Positions 23,903-31,567 of a DNA stretch of 37,739 nt are shown one piece after another. The notes under the pieces were generated by a model. That model was not told where the DNA came from, did not search any database, and worked only from the letters and a program-made list of their open reading frames with translations. The position numbers were made by a program, and so were the translations under genes. The stretch comes from a virus: positions 1 through 37,739 of IMG/VR virus record IMGVR_UViG_3300038309_000096; one strand, given 5' to 3'. How positions within the stretch are numbered: position 1 is the stretch's first letter; every line of letters begins with the position of its first letter.

Positions 23903-25826
23903 AATAGCCTCCTGCTTTAAGCGGAATAGTTTCTGCCCACTTAGGTTTTTCTTCTACAAGTTTAATATACCGTTCAAGTCTTTCTTTTGGAAAGTCTTCA
24001 GAGCTGATAGAAACAAGTTCATCATGAACAGTCATAAGAGGTATAAAATCTTTACTCCTACTTACTGTAAGAATACTATAACCCATAAGATCTCGGGCAA
24101 GTTTTTGAATTATATTTTCTGTAATACGGCCAGGTGAAAGAAATCTATGAGTCCATTTATAATTGTGTAGGCCCATATGCTTTAACTCATGACCATACTT
24201 TCCTTCAGTTACTTCAGGAGAGTGGTAAAAAAGTTTTGTTCCTGAGGGTAAAGTAATTATAAGCCAACTTGTACCTTGTTTATCTTTGAGGCTTATAAAT
24301 GTGCACTTGTTTACATTAAACTCATGACCTGGGTTCAAGCAAGAAGCAATACAAGCTCTGAATACATTATCCCATAGCTTAGCAATAGGTGCGTACTTTT
24401 GACGATAACCTTTAACTGCTTTAACTGCAAGGTCTTGAGAAATATTTACACCAAACCGAGCACAGGTTTCTTTAAACTTGGGAGGGCCCATTTGGTAACC
24501 ACAGCCAAGGATAACTTGTTTGCCCATAAAGTACTCAAGATTGTCGATGGCATGCTTATCAATCTCTTCATACTTTTTATTATAGAGAAAGGCAGCCATG
24601 TCAATATAAGCACTTTTATCATCTTCAAAACGCTGCAGCATTTCATACATATCTGTAATCCAGATAAGTAAAAGGTACTCAATACTTGAATAATCAGCTT
24701 GGTATAACATCTGGCCAGTGGGTGCCTGAATTACAGAGCGGCACAAAGCTCGAGCTGCATGTATTGGATTCTCAATTTCTTCAAAGTTAAGGAACCTTTG
24801 AAGAAGTTCTTCAGGATCAGCTACTGTAGCCTTTGGTAAAGAATGGATTTGGTACCCTGCGCCAGCCCACCGTTGAGTGTTAGTCGCTCCATAACGAAGA
24901 AAGTCATGAACTTTATTACCAACTCTCATGTCTAAAAGCTTATCAAACTTTGCAACAGAGGAAGCTCCTGCAGCTTGGCGCGCTTCAATAAGAGTACGAC
25001 AGTCAGTAGGAAGGAACTGCTTGTAATCGTCATCATCAATAAGCTTTTCAAGAGTATCTGCTGTTATATCTTTTACTTTAACTCCTCTTGAAATAAGGTA
25101 ATCTTTAATTCGCTTAGTCTGTGTTGGCTTAGTAATAAGGCCTCCAGTTAAGTCAGGAAGCATATCACAGATAACTTCTTTATACTCGTCACAGCGGACT
25201 TTAATACTTTCAACAGCCTCATATTGAATAGGAAGGCCTCTTTGATTCATACGAAATGTCTCACGCCAGAGCTCCCATTCATCATTTGAAACTTTCATAG
25301 AAGGACAAGCCTTGAGAACTTCAAATGATGCATCAATATCTGTTTTGTTGTATTCAAAAAGATTGTTATAATCTTCTTGAGTAGGTTGGATCGAGTTCTT
25401 TTTACAGCATCGTTTTATATAAAGGTTCCCAGCTGGATTCTTTTTAATAGGTGTATTTAACACTTGGGCAGCGCCTTCAAGATTCTGTGGAAGTGAAAAC
25501 TTTGATAGTACAACTTGAATATCCTTCCAGCGATTAATTGTACCAGGAATTATAATCTGGCTAGTGTTGACTGTACTTGGGGCTGTTACACCAAGAAAAT
25601 CAAAAGTGGCATTAAGAGCCCAGATATAATCATAGTTACAAAGATTAAGCTCTACAGGATTCTGAAAGGTCCAAAGTTGAGTAGGAGCGTTTTCCATTGT
25701 TACGGGGTCAAACGCTTTGAAAGCCAAAGAAAGAATTTTGAATGAAGGGTGCTGAGTATATTTTGTAACTCCAACAGTTGGGAGATCTAAATCACAATAA
25801 GTCTCAATATCAAGTAAAAGATCCAT
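23877..25826 (-). CDS. Family A DNA polymerase with 3'-5' exonuclease
   Basis: 649 residues. The exonuclease domain has motif I DIET (Asp6, Glu8), motif II NATFD (about 72-76) and motif III YNKTDIDASFE (about 159-169). The polymerase domain has TNTQRWAG (about 315-322), motif A QADYSSIEYLL (Asp378, Glu383), motif B GKQVILGCGYQMG (Lys436, Tyr444) and motif C TVHDELV (His601, Asp602, Glu603). No 5' nuclease is present. The conserved Arg that normally follows motif A's Glu is replaced (IEYLL instead of IELR or IEAR), and the Arg four residues before the motif B Lys is Tyr. GGAG is 8 bases before the ATG. It is the replicative polymerase of the phage. Confidence 0.95.
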   Translation of the reverse strand: MDLLLDIETYCDLDLPTVGVTKYTQHPSFKILSLAFKAFDPVTMENAPTQLWTFQNPVELNLCNYDYIWALNATFDFLGVTAPSTVNTSQIIIPGTINRWKDIQVVLSKFSLPQNLEGAAQVLNTPIKKNPAGNLYIKRCCKKNSIQPTQEDYNNLFEYNKTDIDASFEVLKACPSMKVSNDEWELWRETFRMNQRGLPIQYEAVESIKVRCDEYKEVICDMLPDLTGGLITKPTQTKRIKDYLISRGVKVKDITADTLEKLIDDDDYKQFLPTDCRTLIEARQAAGASSVAKFDKLLDMRVGNKVHDFLRYGATNTQRWAGAGYQIHSLPKATVADPEELLQRFLNFEEIENPIHAARALCRSVIQAPTGQMLYQADYSSIEYLLLIWITDMYEMLQRFEDDKSAYIDMAAFLYNKKYEEIDKHAIDNLEYFMGKQVILGCGYQMGPPKFKETCARFGVNISQDLAVKAVKGYRQKYAPIAKLWDNVFRACIASCLNPGHEFNVNKCTFISLKDKQGTSWLIITLPSGTKLFYHSPEVTEGKYGHELKHMGLHNYKWTHRFLSPGRITENIIQKLARDLMGYSILTVSRSKDFIPLMTVHDELVSISSEDFPKERLERYIKLVEEKPKWAETIPLKAGGYYGRRYKKD

Positions 25827-25832
25827 ACTATT

Positions 25833-25927
25833 GTCTCCAAATTTAAGTTTTAAGAAGATAATAAGAGTAGGCCTTAATATAGGCCTACTCTTAAAATTAA
25901 ATCTCTTTAAATCTCCATTTTGGAGAC
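25833..25927 (-). terminator. Nested inverted repeats between the SSB-like and polymerase genes
   Basis: An outer pair GTCTCCAAA (25833-25841) / TTTGGAGAC (25919-25927) encloses a perfect 13-bp stem, TAAGAGTAGGCCT (25862-25874) with 25881-25893, loop TAATAT read on the plus strand. In the leftward transcript the inner stem is followed by AU-rich UUAUUAUCUU, which could act as a weak terminator or attenuator, reducing polymerase mRNA relative to the SSB-like gene. The outer arms belong to the same family as 20356-20449 and 37470-37555. Confidence 0.65.
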
Positions 25928-25928
25928 C

Positions 25929-26486
25929 TTAAAAGGCGTCAGTTTCATCTTCATTCTTTTCAGGTGCAAGACTTGCAAAAGCATCCTGAGCAGACTGTCG
26001 ACCATCAAGGCGATCACCGTCTTCCACAAACATGATATTGGACAGGCCCCAACCGATACCTTTGTTTCCGCTATTGTCATAGGGGTACGGTTTGACCTCG
26101 ATGTTAACATAGCAACCAGAATAAATTTTGTCTGCATCCATAACAGGACGGAGATTTTCATCTACGACTCCGGGCTTACCGTATTTGGGGTCCATTGAGG
26201 CATTGAAAAAATAAATACCCTGATAACACTTGTCTGTGAGATCACCACTTTCAAACTCAGCATCACCATCACGAAGAGGCTCGTAGCGGAACTTAGGCTT
26301 CTTACCGCCCCACATAGATTCCATGCCTTTTTTGATGGCTTTATCTATGCCATCCTGAGCCCTTTTCAGGTTTTCTTTATCATCTTTCTCAATATGGACC
26401 TGGCATGAATATTTCAGGTCTCCACTGAGATTTTCTGCTGGTTCTACAACATGAACAAAAGATACACGTACATTTTCAAGAATCAT
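25929..26486 (-). CDS. DUF2815 single-stranded-DNA-binding-like protein
   Basis: A 185-residue protein of the DUF2815 (SSB-like OB-fold) family. The segments ENVRVSFVHVVEP at the start, KYSCQVHIEKDD, FNASMDPKYGKPGVVDENLRPV and YSGCYVNIEVKPYPYDN with GIGWGLSNIMFVEDG are characteristic. The C-terminus is acidic (APEKNEDETDAF), as in SSBs that recruit partners by an acidic tail. Codon choice is richer in G and C than in the surrounding genes, consistent with high expression. It accompanies DUF2800 and polymerase in many phage replication modules. Confidence 0.9.
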   Translation of the reverse strand: MILENVRVSFVHVVEPAENLSGDLKYSCQVHIEKDDKENLKRAQDGIDKAIKKGMESMWGGKKPKFRYEPLRDGDAEFESGDLTDKCYQGIYFFNASMDPKYGKPGVVDENLRPVMDADKIYSGCYVNIEVKPYPYDNSGNKGIGWGLSNIMFVEDGDRLDGRQSAQDAFASLAPEKNEDETDAF

Positions 26487-26842
26487 TGCTTTCTTTCCTT
26501 TCGGCCGTAGCCTTCATTATTTATCCTATTTTCTATCTTGGCCAAAGTTTTATCCATTGCTTCCTCAAGGCTAATGGAAGGTTCAAGTATGATAAAAAGC
26601 ACAATGGCGAAAACAATCACATCGCATACTTCAAAAGCTGCCTTATTACGATCTAATTGTTGCTCAAAAATGTTTATCCATGGTCTCCATGGAGTCTCAT
26701 CAAGAGCTTCCATAGCTTCTTTGACAAGGGAAAGGGTTATATCTCGATAATAGTCCATTCGTTCTTCAACAGACTGATTTATCTTTTTAATATAACCCAT
26801 TTTACTTTGTAGTTGAAAAATCTTATCTACGAGATTTTGCAT
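26483..26842 (-). CDS. MazG/dUTPase-2-like NTP pyrophosphatase
   Basis: A 119-residue all-alpha protein. The metal-binding pattern is visible as LVKEAMEALDETPWRPW and, one helix later, EVCDVIVFAIVL (ExxD). The C-terminal AKIENRINNEGYG matches the KxxxNxxR-type end seen in this superfamily. Family enzymes hydrolyse nucleoside triphosphates to monophosphates; next to ThyX and with a dCMP deaminase in the same arm, dUTP to dUMP is a likely reaction. The ATG overlaps the ThyX 3' end by 16 bases, with AAGGGA upstream. Confidence 0.8.
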   Translation of the reverse strand: MQNLVDKIFQLQSKMGYIKKINQSVEERMDYYRDITLSLVKEAMEALDETPWRPWINIFEQQLDRNKAAFEVCDVIVFAIVLFIILEPSISLEEAMDKTLAKIENRINNEGYGRKERKQ

Positions 26843-27513
26843 GACATTTTCCCTTGATTACAAATTGGGCTGTGCCCACTTCCATTCATTTTACAAGGCT
26901 TCTCAATATTGCTAAAGATCTCAGGAAGCCAGTCCATACATACGAACCAAAGTTTACCTGCAAAAATTTGCATTTCAAGAGTATTACGACGACAGAGTCG
27001 AACTCTAAGAAACTCTGACAAAGCACGAGGATTCGCAGTGATAACAAGATTTACTGCGCAAGCATTAGGAAGAACTTGTCGTGCTTCTTCAGGCTTTTCA
27101 CCAAGAGCAATAAGATCAATATACCGTTGAAGTGCATCATCAAGAGTTTGCTGGTACACAGCACCAATCTTTTCATTTTTATCCCAGCCAGGTCTTACAA
27201 CCATAGGATATTCACGGTAATCTTGATAATGCTGTGAAGCTGAGGTAAAACTGAAATGCCGTTGACGTGTCACCTGGGCAAGAAGAGACCTTGAAATGCC
27301 ACTGGCCAGGAATGTAATAGACGCGTGTTCAAAGATTGAGGTATGCTCTGCTTTGATAAGATATTTAGCTAATCCTGGGCCAAGTTGTTTGCTTCCAATA
27401 GCATTCAGGTTCAGCTTTTTCTGTGTCACATCACAGGCAGTCTGCATTGCTCGTGATGAGTTTGATTGCTGGAGTACTTTAATACTGATGTTGTCATATG
27501 TTTGTATTTGCAT
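26827..27513 (-). CDS. thyX: Flavin-dependent thymidylate synthase
   Basis: A 228-residue ThyX that converts dUMP to dTMP with FAD, NADPH and methylene-tetrahydrofolate. The signature (usually RHR-x7-S) is RQRHFSFTSAS (residues 83-93), so the His of RHR is Gln. SIFEHASITF (about 59-68) and the C-terminal dUMP-contact Arg segment RVRLCRRNTLEMQ are typical. The C-terminal about 30 residues contain extra Cys (KPCKMNGSGHSPICNQGKMSC). GAGG lies 6 bases before the ATG. The gene groups with other nucleotide genes. Confidence 0.93.
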   Translation of the reverse strand: MQIQTYDNISIKVLQQSNSSRAMQTACDVTQKKLNLNAIGSKQLGPGLAKYLIKAEHTSIFEHASITFLASGISRSLLAQVTRQRHFSFTSASQHYQDYREYPMVVRPGWDKNEKIGAVYQQTLDDALQRYIDLIALGEKPEEARQVLPNACAVNLVITANPRALSEFLRVRLCRRNTLEMQIFAGKLWFVCMDWLPEIFSNIEKPCKMNGSGHSPICNQGKMSCKIS

Positions 27514-27775
27514 AAGGCCTCTTATTGATTGCTTGTTCTGTTAGCGTTGCATAGCCTGCAATATCGTGCCAATGATCAGCTTCCATTGGGTCACCTATAG
27601 CAATTCTTGAAAGCTTCATACAAATACGATCAAGAGCTTCATTAATATAATCAGGTCTTGAATCAGCTTGTTTATATAAAGTTCTTTTTAATTGCTGTGC
27701 AATTGCAGCCCCTTCTTCCCAGGAGCCATGAGTGCTCTCACGGCTCTTAATTGTTTCATGAATTGACTTATCCAT
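27494..27775 (-). CDS. Small conserved phage protein (DUF6378-like)
   Basis: A 93-residue helical protein. The segments ESTHGSWEEGAAIAQQLK and INEALDRICMKLSRIAIGDPMEADHWHDIAGYATLTEQ are the pattern of a widespread phage family (DUF6378-like) often found near nucleotide-metabolism genes. The GDPxxxDHWxDIAGYA motif suggests a conserved polar site, but no reaction is established to my knowledge. The start overlaps the preceding stop (TAATG). Confidence 0.75.
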   Translation of the reverse strand: MDKSIHETIKSRESTHGSWEEGAAIAQQLKRTLYKQADSRPDYINEALDRICMKLSRIAIGDPMEADHWHDIAGYATLTEQAINKRPYANTNI

Positions 27776-28161
27776 TATTCAGCAAGCTCCTTTGAAGGTT
27801 TAGAATTAAAAGCTTCAAGCAAGTCTTTCATTGTGGGGTCACTTTTTGCAGCGAGTTCAAATTGCTGCAAAATATTAACGCGTTCAAGCCGTTGTTTCAT
27901 TTGTTTGAGAATAAATTGCTTTCGTTTGAGCTCATCAAGCTTATCCTCAAAGGTTTTAATATCAATTTTGCATACAACCCATTTTACTGCCTTACTCTCT
28001 TCACAGAAAAGGGTTGTAACTTTTGCAGTTTTGTACCCATAAGTAGAGTCAACAACAACAATGTCACCTACAGCAATTTCAGGAATATCAGTAAGATAAG
28101 CATACTCCTTGTGATTATGTTCATTTTGTCCAATAAACTGAACTCCGATAGTGTTAAACAT
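27775..28161 (-). CDS. Conserved phage protein with N-terminal beta barrel, function unknown
   Basis: 128 residues. The N-terminal half (GVQFIGQNEHNHKEYAYLTD, EIAVGDIVVVDSTYGYKTAKVT) looks like a small SH3- or PriA-like beta barrel; the VGDxVVVDS..G...KV pattern recurs in phage replication modules. The C-terminal half is a charged coiled coil (LDELKRKQFILKQMKQRLERV). AAAGGAGA stands 5 bases before the ATG, just after the terminator of the upstream winged-helix gene. No function can be assigned. Confidence 0.72.
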   Translation of the reverse strand: MFNTIGVQFIGQNEHNHKEYAYLTDIPEIAVGDIVVVDSTYGYKTAKVTTLFCEESKAVKWVVCKIDIKTFEDKLDELKRKQFILKQMKQRLERVNILQQFELAAKSDPTMKDLLEAFNSKPSKELAE

Positions 28162-28199
28162 AGAGTCTCCTTTAAACGTGTATTGTGTGATAAGATTAA

Positions 28200-28232
28200 A
28201 ATTAAAGCGGTAATACGCTTACCGCTTTAATT
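28200..28232 (-). terminator. Intrinsic terminator after the 193-residue winged-helix gene
   Basis: A perfect 14-bp stem (28200-28213 with 28219-28232; core AAAGCGGTAA / TTACCGCTTT) has a 5-base loop. On the leftward transcript it is followed by UUUUAAUCUU. It lies 6 bases past the stop of the 28239-28820 gene and ahead of the next gene, so some read-through must feed the replication operon. Confidence 0.82.
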
Positions 28233-28238
28233 GCTAAA

Positions 28239-28820
28239 TTAACTGTTAATCTTTTCTTCCAGGTTATCCCGTTCGAGTTCAGTGATCCGTAGCTCAATGG
28301 ATGCTTTCTGGGCACGGAGCTGAAGAATCTCATTACTCGGATAGTCCAGAGCTTTACCTTGAGCAGACTCATTGGTGGTAGTCAGCTTTTCGATACGTTT
28401 TTTCAAGGCTTCGAGCTGCTCTTCTGGACTTTTCTTGGGAGCCCGTTTTGCTTTTACCTTGGAAGCTTTCTCGGCTTTGATTGCTTCCCATTCTTCAGGA
28501 GAAACCAGGCGATAAGTCATAACAGTAACTTCGTTACCCTCTTCGTCGGTTTCGGTAACCGGGACATCTTTAACCGGGCAGTACCCCATCAAACGCAGCA
28601 TTGAGAAGATACTCATAACAGAAGCATATTTGCAATCAGCAGCTTCAGTCAGAGTTTCCATTGTTGCACCACCAGCCTGGATGGTTTCAATAATGATATC
28701 ACGTTTGGTTTTTTCGGGTGCACTGGCTCCTTCAGTCATGGCATTTTCTTCTTCAGTCATAGCATCTTCAATCATGGTGTTCTCCTCTTCAATGTTTTCG
28801 GTTTTCTTTTTACGAGCCAT
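28239..28820 (-). CDS. Winged-helix DNA-binding protein with coiled-coil C-terminus
   Basis: A 193-residue protein. An acidic N-terminus (about 1-35) precedes a helix-turn-helix region (TKRDIIIETIQAGGATMETLTEAADCKYASVMSIFSMLR, about 38-76) and a beta wing (VTETDEEGNEVTVMTYRLVS). A basic linker (KASKVKAKRAPKKSPEE) leads to a C-terminal coiled coil. It resembles the 99-residue protein at 36796-37095 over the helix-turn-helix, and the two appear paralogous. It has its own promoter (28857-28885), AGGAGA 8 bases before the ATG, a strong terminator and GC-rich codons. These mark it as an abundant, separately controlled product, possibly a nucleoid-type protein or transcription regulator. Confidence 0.78.
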   Translation of the reverse strand: MARKKKTENIEEENTMIEDAMTEEENAMTEGASAPEKTKRDIIIETIQAGGATMETLTEAADCKYASVMSIFSMLRLMGYCPVKDVPVTETDEEGNEVTVMTYRLVSPEEWEAIKAEKASKVKAKRAPKKSPEEQLEALKKRIEKLTTTNESAQGKALDYPSNEILQLRAQKASIELRITELERDNLEEKINS

Positions 28821-28856
28821 TTTAAGTCTCCTATACTTAATGTTAAAGTTAAATTT

Positions 28857-28885
28857 ATCTTATAATAAAAAATCTAATTTGTAAA
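28857..28885 (-). promoter_or_regulatory. Leftward sigma70-like promoter for the 193-residue winged-helix gene
   Basis: On the minus strand: TTTACA (28885-28880), 17 bp, TAAGAT (28862-28857). The expected transcription start is near 28850, giving a leader of about 30 bases with AGGAGA. An A-rich run (minus strand, 28887-28908) directly upstream could act as an UP element. Confidence 0.68.
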
Positions 28886-28921
28886 CCTTTTTTTCTTTTT
28901 TTTTATTATGTAGTTTACCTC

Positions 28922-30064
28922 CTAATCTCTATCTACTAAATGAGAGAATACCGAACTTGCAGAAATACCATCTGTATAATCTGGTCTAGGATCATCAGCA
29001 CTTACAATAGTAGGCTTACCTAAAGGTTTAATTATAAGCTTTTGGAACTCTGGGTCTTTCTTAAGACCTTTGACTGCTTTTTCCATTTGAGCTGGCGATT
29101 TTAAAGAAGGTGTTTCATAAATATCTTCAATATCACCATAGTTTTCACACAAATAATTAACTACTTGTTCTTCAGAGATATAAGATCTTGTGCTTCTTCC
29201 AGCAACTCTTTTTAAATTAAGCTCAGCCAATTGATCAGAGTTAAGCCTTTGAAATTCATCTTTTATAGCCTTAAAAAACTTTTTAAACAAAGGCTCCATT
29301 GCCAAAGCTTTTGACATTTGTTTGAATGAAATTTCATTCTTTTTCATTATATCATTTGTCTTAAAAACTACAGCAGCATGATTACGAATATACTCTTCAT
29401 ACTCAGCACATCTTGTTTTACCACGGCACCAAAAGCATTGAATTTCACCTGCAATGATATCATAGCTTTTGATAGCATTCTTGATTGCATTAAGCAATCC
29501 AATAAGTTCTTCAGTTGGGCATTGATATGAAGAATAATAATCAAATCGAGGCTGAGCAAGATGAATCCAGAGCTCTTTATATTTTTGCAAAGCTTCAATA
29601 TTTTCTGCCGCACCAAGAAGGTAAGTCATAAGTTGTTCATTCTTATTTACATAAACAGGAACGCCTTTACCAAACTTCCAGTCAACAATATGTATAGTCC
29701 TTTTCCCACTCCCTCCAATAACATCTGCAGTTCCACCTGAGTCTTCAATACCATAGCCTTTAAGGTCAACTTGACGCTCAGTTTGAACCCAGGTTATATT
29801 ATGTTTATCCTGAAGTTCAAGAAGCCAGGCATAGCAGTCTTCAATACACCCTTTCTGTTCAGCATCCAACTGGTCAGTGATGGGCTCTCCTTGAATATAG
29901 TTTTCCATTTCTTTGTGGAGCATTGTGCCTTCATCTGCTTCTGTTGTGGTTTCATCAGCAGGTATTTTACTCTTTTGAATAAGGTACTGAATAAAGTCTT
30001 CACTACCTGGGCATCGTATTAATCTATTGATTTTTGATGCGCTATACTTTGCATGCTTTGCCAT
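28922..30064 (-). CDS. DUF2800 Cas4-like PD-(D/E)XK nuclease
   Basis: A 380-residue protein of the DUF2800 family. The opening KYSASKINRLIRCPGSEDF and DEGTMLHKEMENYI are typical of Cas4/AddB-type nucleases. The catalytic core is GGTADVIGG ... IHIVDWKFGKG (Asp, then Asp-x-Lys). Four Cys fit a Cas4-type iron-sulfur cluster: one in LIRCPGS near residue 18 and three in CFWCRGKTRC. It probably processes DNA ends in recombination or replication together with the DUF2815 protein. A TAATG overlap couples it to the preceding gene, and AAAGGAG precedes the ATG. Confidence 0.9.
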   Translation of the reverse strand: MAKHAKYSASKINRLIRCPGSEDFIQYLIQKSKIPADETTTEADEGTMLHKEMENYIQGEPITDQLDAEQKGCIEDCYAWLLELQDKHNITWVQTERQVDLKGYGIEDSGGTADVIGGSGKRTIHIVDWKFGKGVPVYVNKNEQLMTYLLGAAENIEALQKYKELWIHLAQPRFDYYSSYQCPTEELIGLLNAIKNAIKSYDIIAGEIQCFWCRGKTRCAEYEEYIRNHAAVVFKTNDIMKKNEISFKQMSKALAMEPLFKKFFKAIKDEFQRLNSDQLAELNLKRVAGRSTRSYISEEQVVNYLCENYGDIEDIYETPSLKSPAQMEKAVKGLKKDPEFQKLIIKPLGKPTIVSADDPRPDYTDGISASSVFSHLVDRD

Positions 30065-30249
30065 TAATTCTCCTTTCTTGGGTTTCTTTTATAGTAGTCA
30101 CAAGTATCACATAAACCATCAGGATGTGATACCGATACAAAATACCAAGTGTAAAAGTTTTCAGATTTAACTTTTACACTTGGTTTATTTTTTAGTACTT
30201 TCCTACGAACAGGTTTACCACATTTACAAGTTACTTTATATTCTTCCAT
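30064..30249 (-). CDS. Small four-Cys zinc-finger protein
   Basis: 61 residues with two Cys pairs, TCKCGKPVRRK (CxC) and LCDTCDYYKR (CxxC), and many Lys/Arg: a likely zinc-binding nucleic-acid protein. GAGG lies 6 bases before the ATG. It is coupled to DUF2800 by TAATG and overlaps the previous gene by 19 bases. No family is recognised. Confidence 0.65.
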   Translation of the reverse strand: MEEYKVTCKCGKPVRRKVLKNKPSVKVKSENFYTWYFVSVSHPDGLCDTCDYYKRNPRKEN

Positions 30250-30611
30250 CGTTTACCTCGTTTAATTTCTGATATGCCTACTGGGTCATAGTTATATCGT
30301 TTAGCTAAGATACATCTTGGCTCTTTACTTGCTCTTATTTCACGAATTTGTGTTATTGTAAGTTTAGGTTTCTTACAACCACCATGAGACTCTAAAGGTA
30401 CTCCCATTCGTTGTAATTGCTTTCTTATACCTGTAATTGATATATCAAAGAAATTTGCTAACTCAGTTGATGTAGTACCTCCTATATACTCTTTATGGAT
30501 ACATTCATAATAGAAATGGTATAAAGTTCCATTTTGAGTATTATACTTTTGAAGTAACTCTCGCTTTTCTTCCATATAAGCTGTATGATATTCGAATTTC
30601 TTATAATTCAT
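30231..30611 (-). CDS. DNA-binding protein with two helix-turn-helix-like segments
   Basis: 126 residues. One helix-turn-helix lies at TSTELANFFDISITGIRKQLQRMGVP (about 49-74). A second unit ends in the motif PVGISEIKRGKRWKNIK, the short DNA-binding tail (I...I..G..WK.I) often found at the end of homing endonucleases and related phage proteins. No HNH or GIY-YIG nuclease core remains, so it may be a stand-alone regulator or a relic of a homing enzyme. It overlaps both neighbours. Confidence 0.72.
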   Translation of the reverse strand: MNYKKFEYHTAYMEEKRELLQKYNTQNGTLYHFYYECIHKEYIGGTTSTELANFFDISITGIRKQLQRMGVPLESHGGCKKPKLTITQIREIRASKEPRCILAKRYNYDPVGISEIKRGKRWKNIK

Positions 30612-31003
30612 TTACAAACCAACTTTGTTTTAGTTACTTCTTCTTTATAATATTCTAACTCACAAGTCTGCAAAGTAGAATAATAAACTTCTATTCTAAC
30701 CAAAAGGCTAAGGTATTTTGCTAAAATATCCATAGATTGTACATCAGGATAATGATGGACGTCAATATTTGTTAAATTAAGAAGCTCATCAAAATCTTCT
30801 ACTAACTGCCAGATAATATAGTTTAACGGTCTTGTTTCCGTCTTATCTGGCCAGTAAGTAAATGTAGCTTGTCCTGTCCCAGAGCATTTTAAATTGTGCT
30901 CTCTACAATATTGCGCTGTTTTTCTTTTCACCTCTTGGATAAGATACCAATTATTAACTTTTTGCTTATTGTTTTTTAAAACTTGTTTAAGCTCTTTATT
31001 CAT
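30608..31003 (-). CDS. Hypothetical protein
   Basis: 131 residues from the ATG at 31003, which follows AAGGTG by 8 bases and overlaps the previous stop as ATGA; an in-frame GTG at 31012 has no ribosome site. A basic helical start (KELKQVLKNNKQKVNNWYLIQEVKRKTAQYC) is followed by FTYWPDKTETRPLNYIIWQL and an acidic helix-rich end. No family or catalytic motif is recognised. One CTGGCCAG copy (30847) encodes the Trp-Pro-Asp. Confidence 0.68.
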   Translation of the reverse strand: MNKELKQVLKNNKQKVNNWYLIQEVKRKTAQYCREHNLKCSGTGQATFTYWPDKTETRPLNYIIWQLVEDFDELLNLTNIDVHHYPDVQSMDILAKYLSLLVRIEVYYSTLQTCELEYYKEEVTKTKLVCK

Positions 31004-31230
31004 TTTATCCACACCTTTTCATGTTTAGGATAATTACTAAGCTCTGTACAAGAGCTTTCTTTACCATTTACAAGTATTTTTACACATTCATTTTTACTTG
31101 TAGACCAATAAACTCTAATGTCATCTTTCATAACTACGAAGACTGTAAACACTAAAGCAATAATACACCAAATGACTGCACCAATAAACTCTGCAAGTAA
31201 TGACTCTTTTTCTTTATCTGTTCTTTTCAT
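31000..31230 (-). CDS. Small membrane protein, type II-like
   Basis: 76 residues. A charged N-terminus (MKRTDKEKESLLAE) precedes one membrane helix (about 15-34, FIGAVIWCIIALVFTVFVVM) and a C-terminal domain of about 40 residues with two Cys (NECVKILVNGKESSCTEL) that could form a disulfide if exported. Function is unknown; superinfection exclusion or host-membrane effects are possible for such early phage genes. GAGGAG lies just before the ATG. Confidence 0.7.
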   Translation of the reverse strand: MKRTDKEKESLLAEFIGAVIWCIIALVFTVFVVMKDDIRVYWSTSKNECVKILVNGKESSCTELSNYPKHEKVWIK

Positions 31231-31567
31231 TTGCTCCTCTCAAATAACAAGTAATAGAATCAATAGTATAATAAAATTTATACTCAGGATAGATTTCTGC
31301 AAGTCTACGAGTAATACCATTCATTTTACATTTATCAGGTCCTGGGGCTAATGAAAAGTCTCGAAATCTTAATACTGTGACTCCTCTTCCAATATAGAAA
31401 GTGGATCTGGCATAAAATTGTTTTGAGTATTTGTTAGGCCTAAAGTTGTAAAAGTCTTTACCGATATTCTTAACAGTTTCACGGATATGATCAATTTCAA
31501 GAAAATCAATAGACATTTCTTGGTTTTTAGTAGCATTGAATGGTATTACTCTAGCAGATTTACCCAT
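31214..31567 (-). CDS. Hypothetical early protein
   Basis: A 117-residue mixed alpha/beta protein with an AAGGAGG ribosome site. Visible features are a helix around DFLEIDHIRETVKNIG, aromatic-rich strands (FYNFRPNKYSKQFYARSTFYIGRGVTVLRFRDFS) and a Cys-containing CKMNGITRRLAEIYPEYKFYYTIDS segment. No family is recognised. It overlaps genes on both sides within the early block. Confidence 0.65.
   Translation of the reverse strand: MGKSARVIPFNATKNQEMSIDFLEIDHIRETVKNIGKDFYNFRPNKYSKQFYARSTFYIGRGVTVLRFRDFSLAPGPDKCKMNGITRRLAEIYPEYKFYYTIDSITCYLRGANEKNR

Noticed and set aside
30231-30611. Homing endonuclease
   Set aside because: Only the C-terminal DNA-binding tail motif and a helix-turn-helix are present; no HNH, GIY-YIG or LAGLIDADG core is visible.
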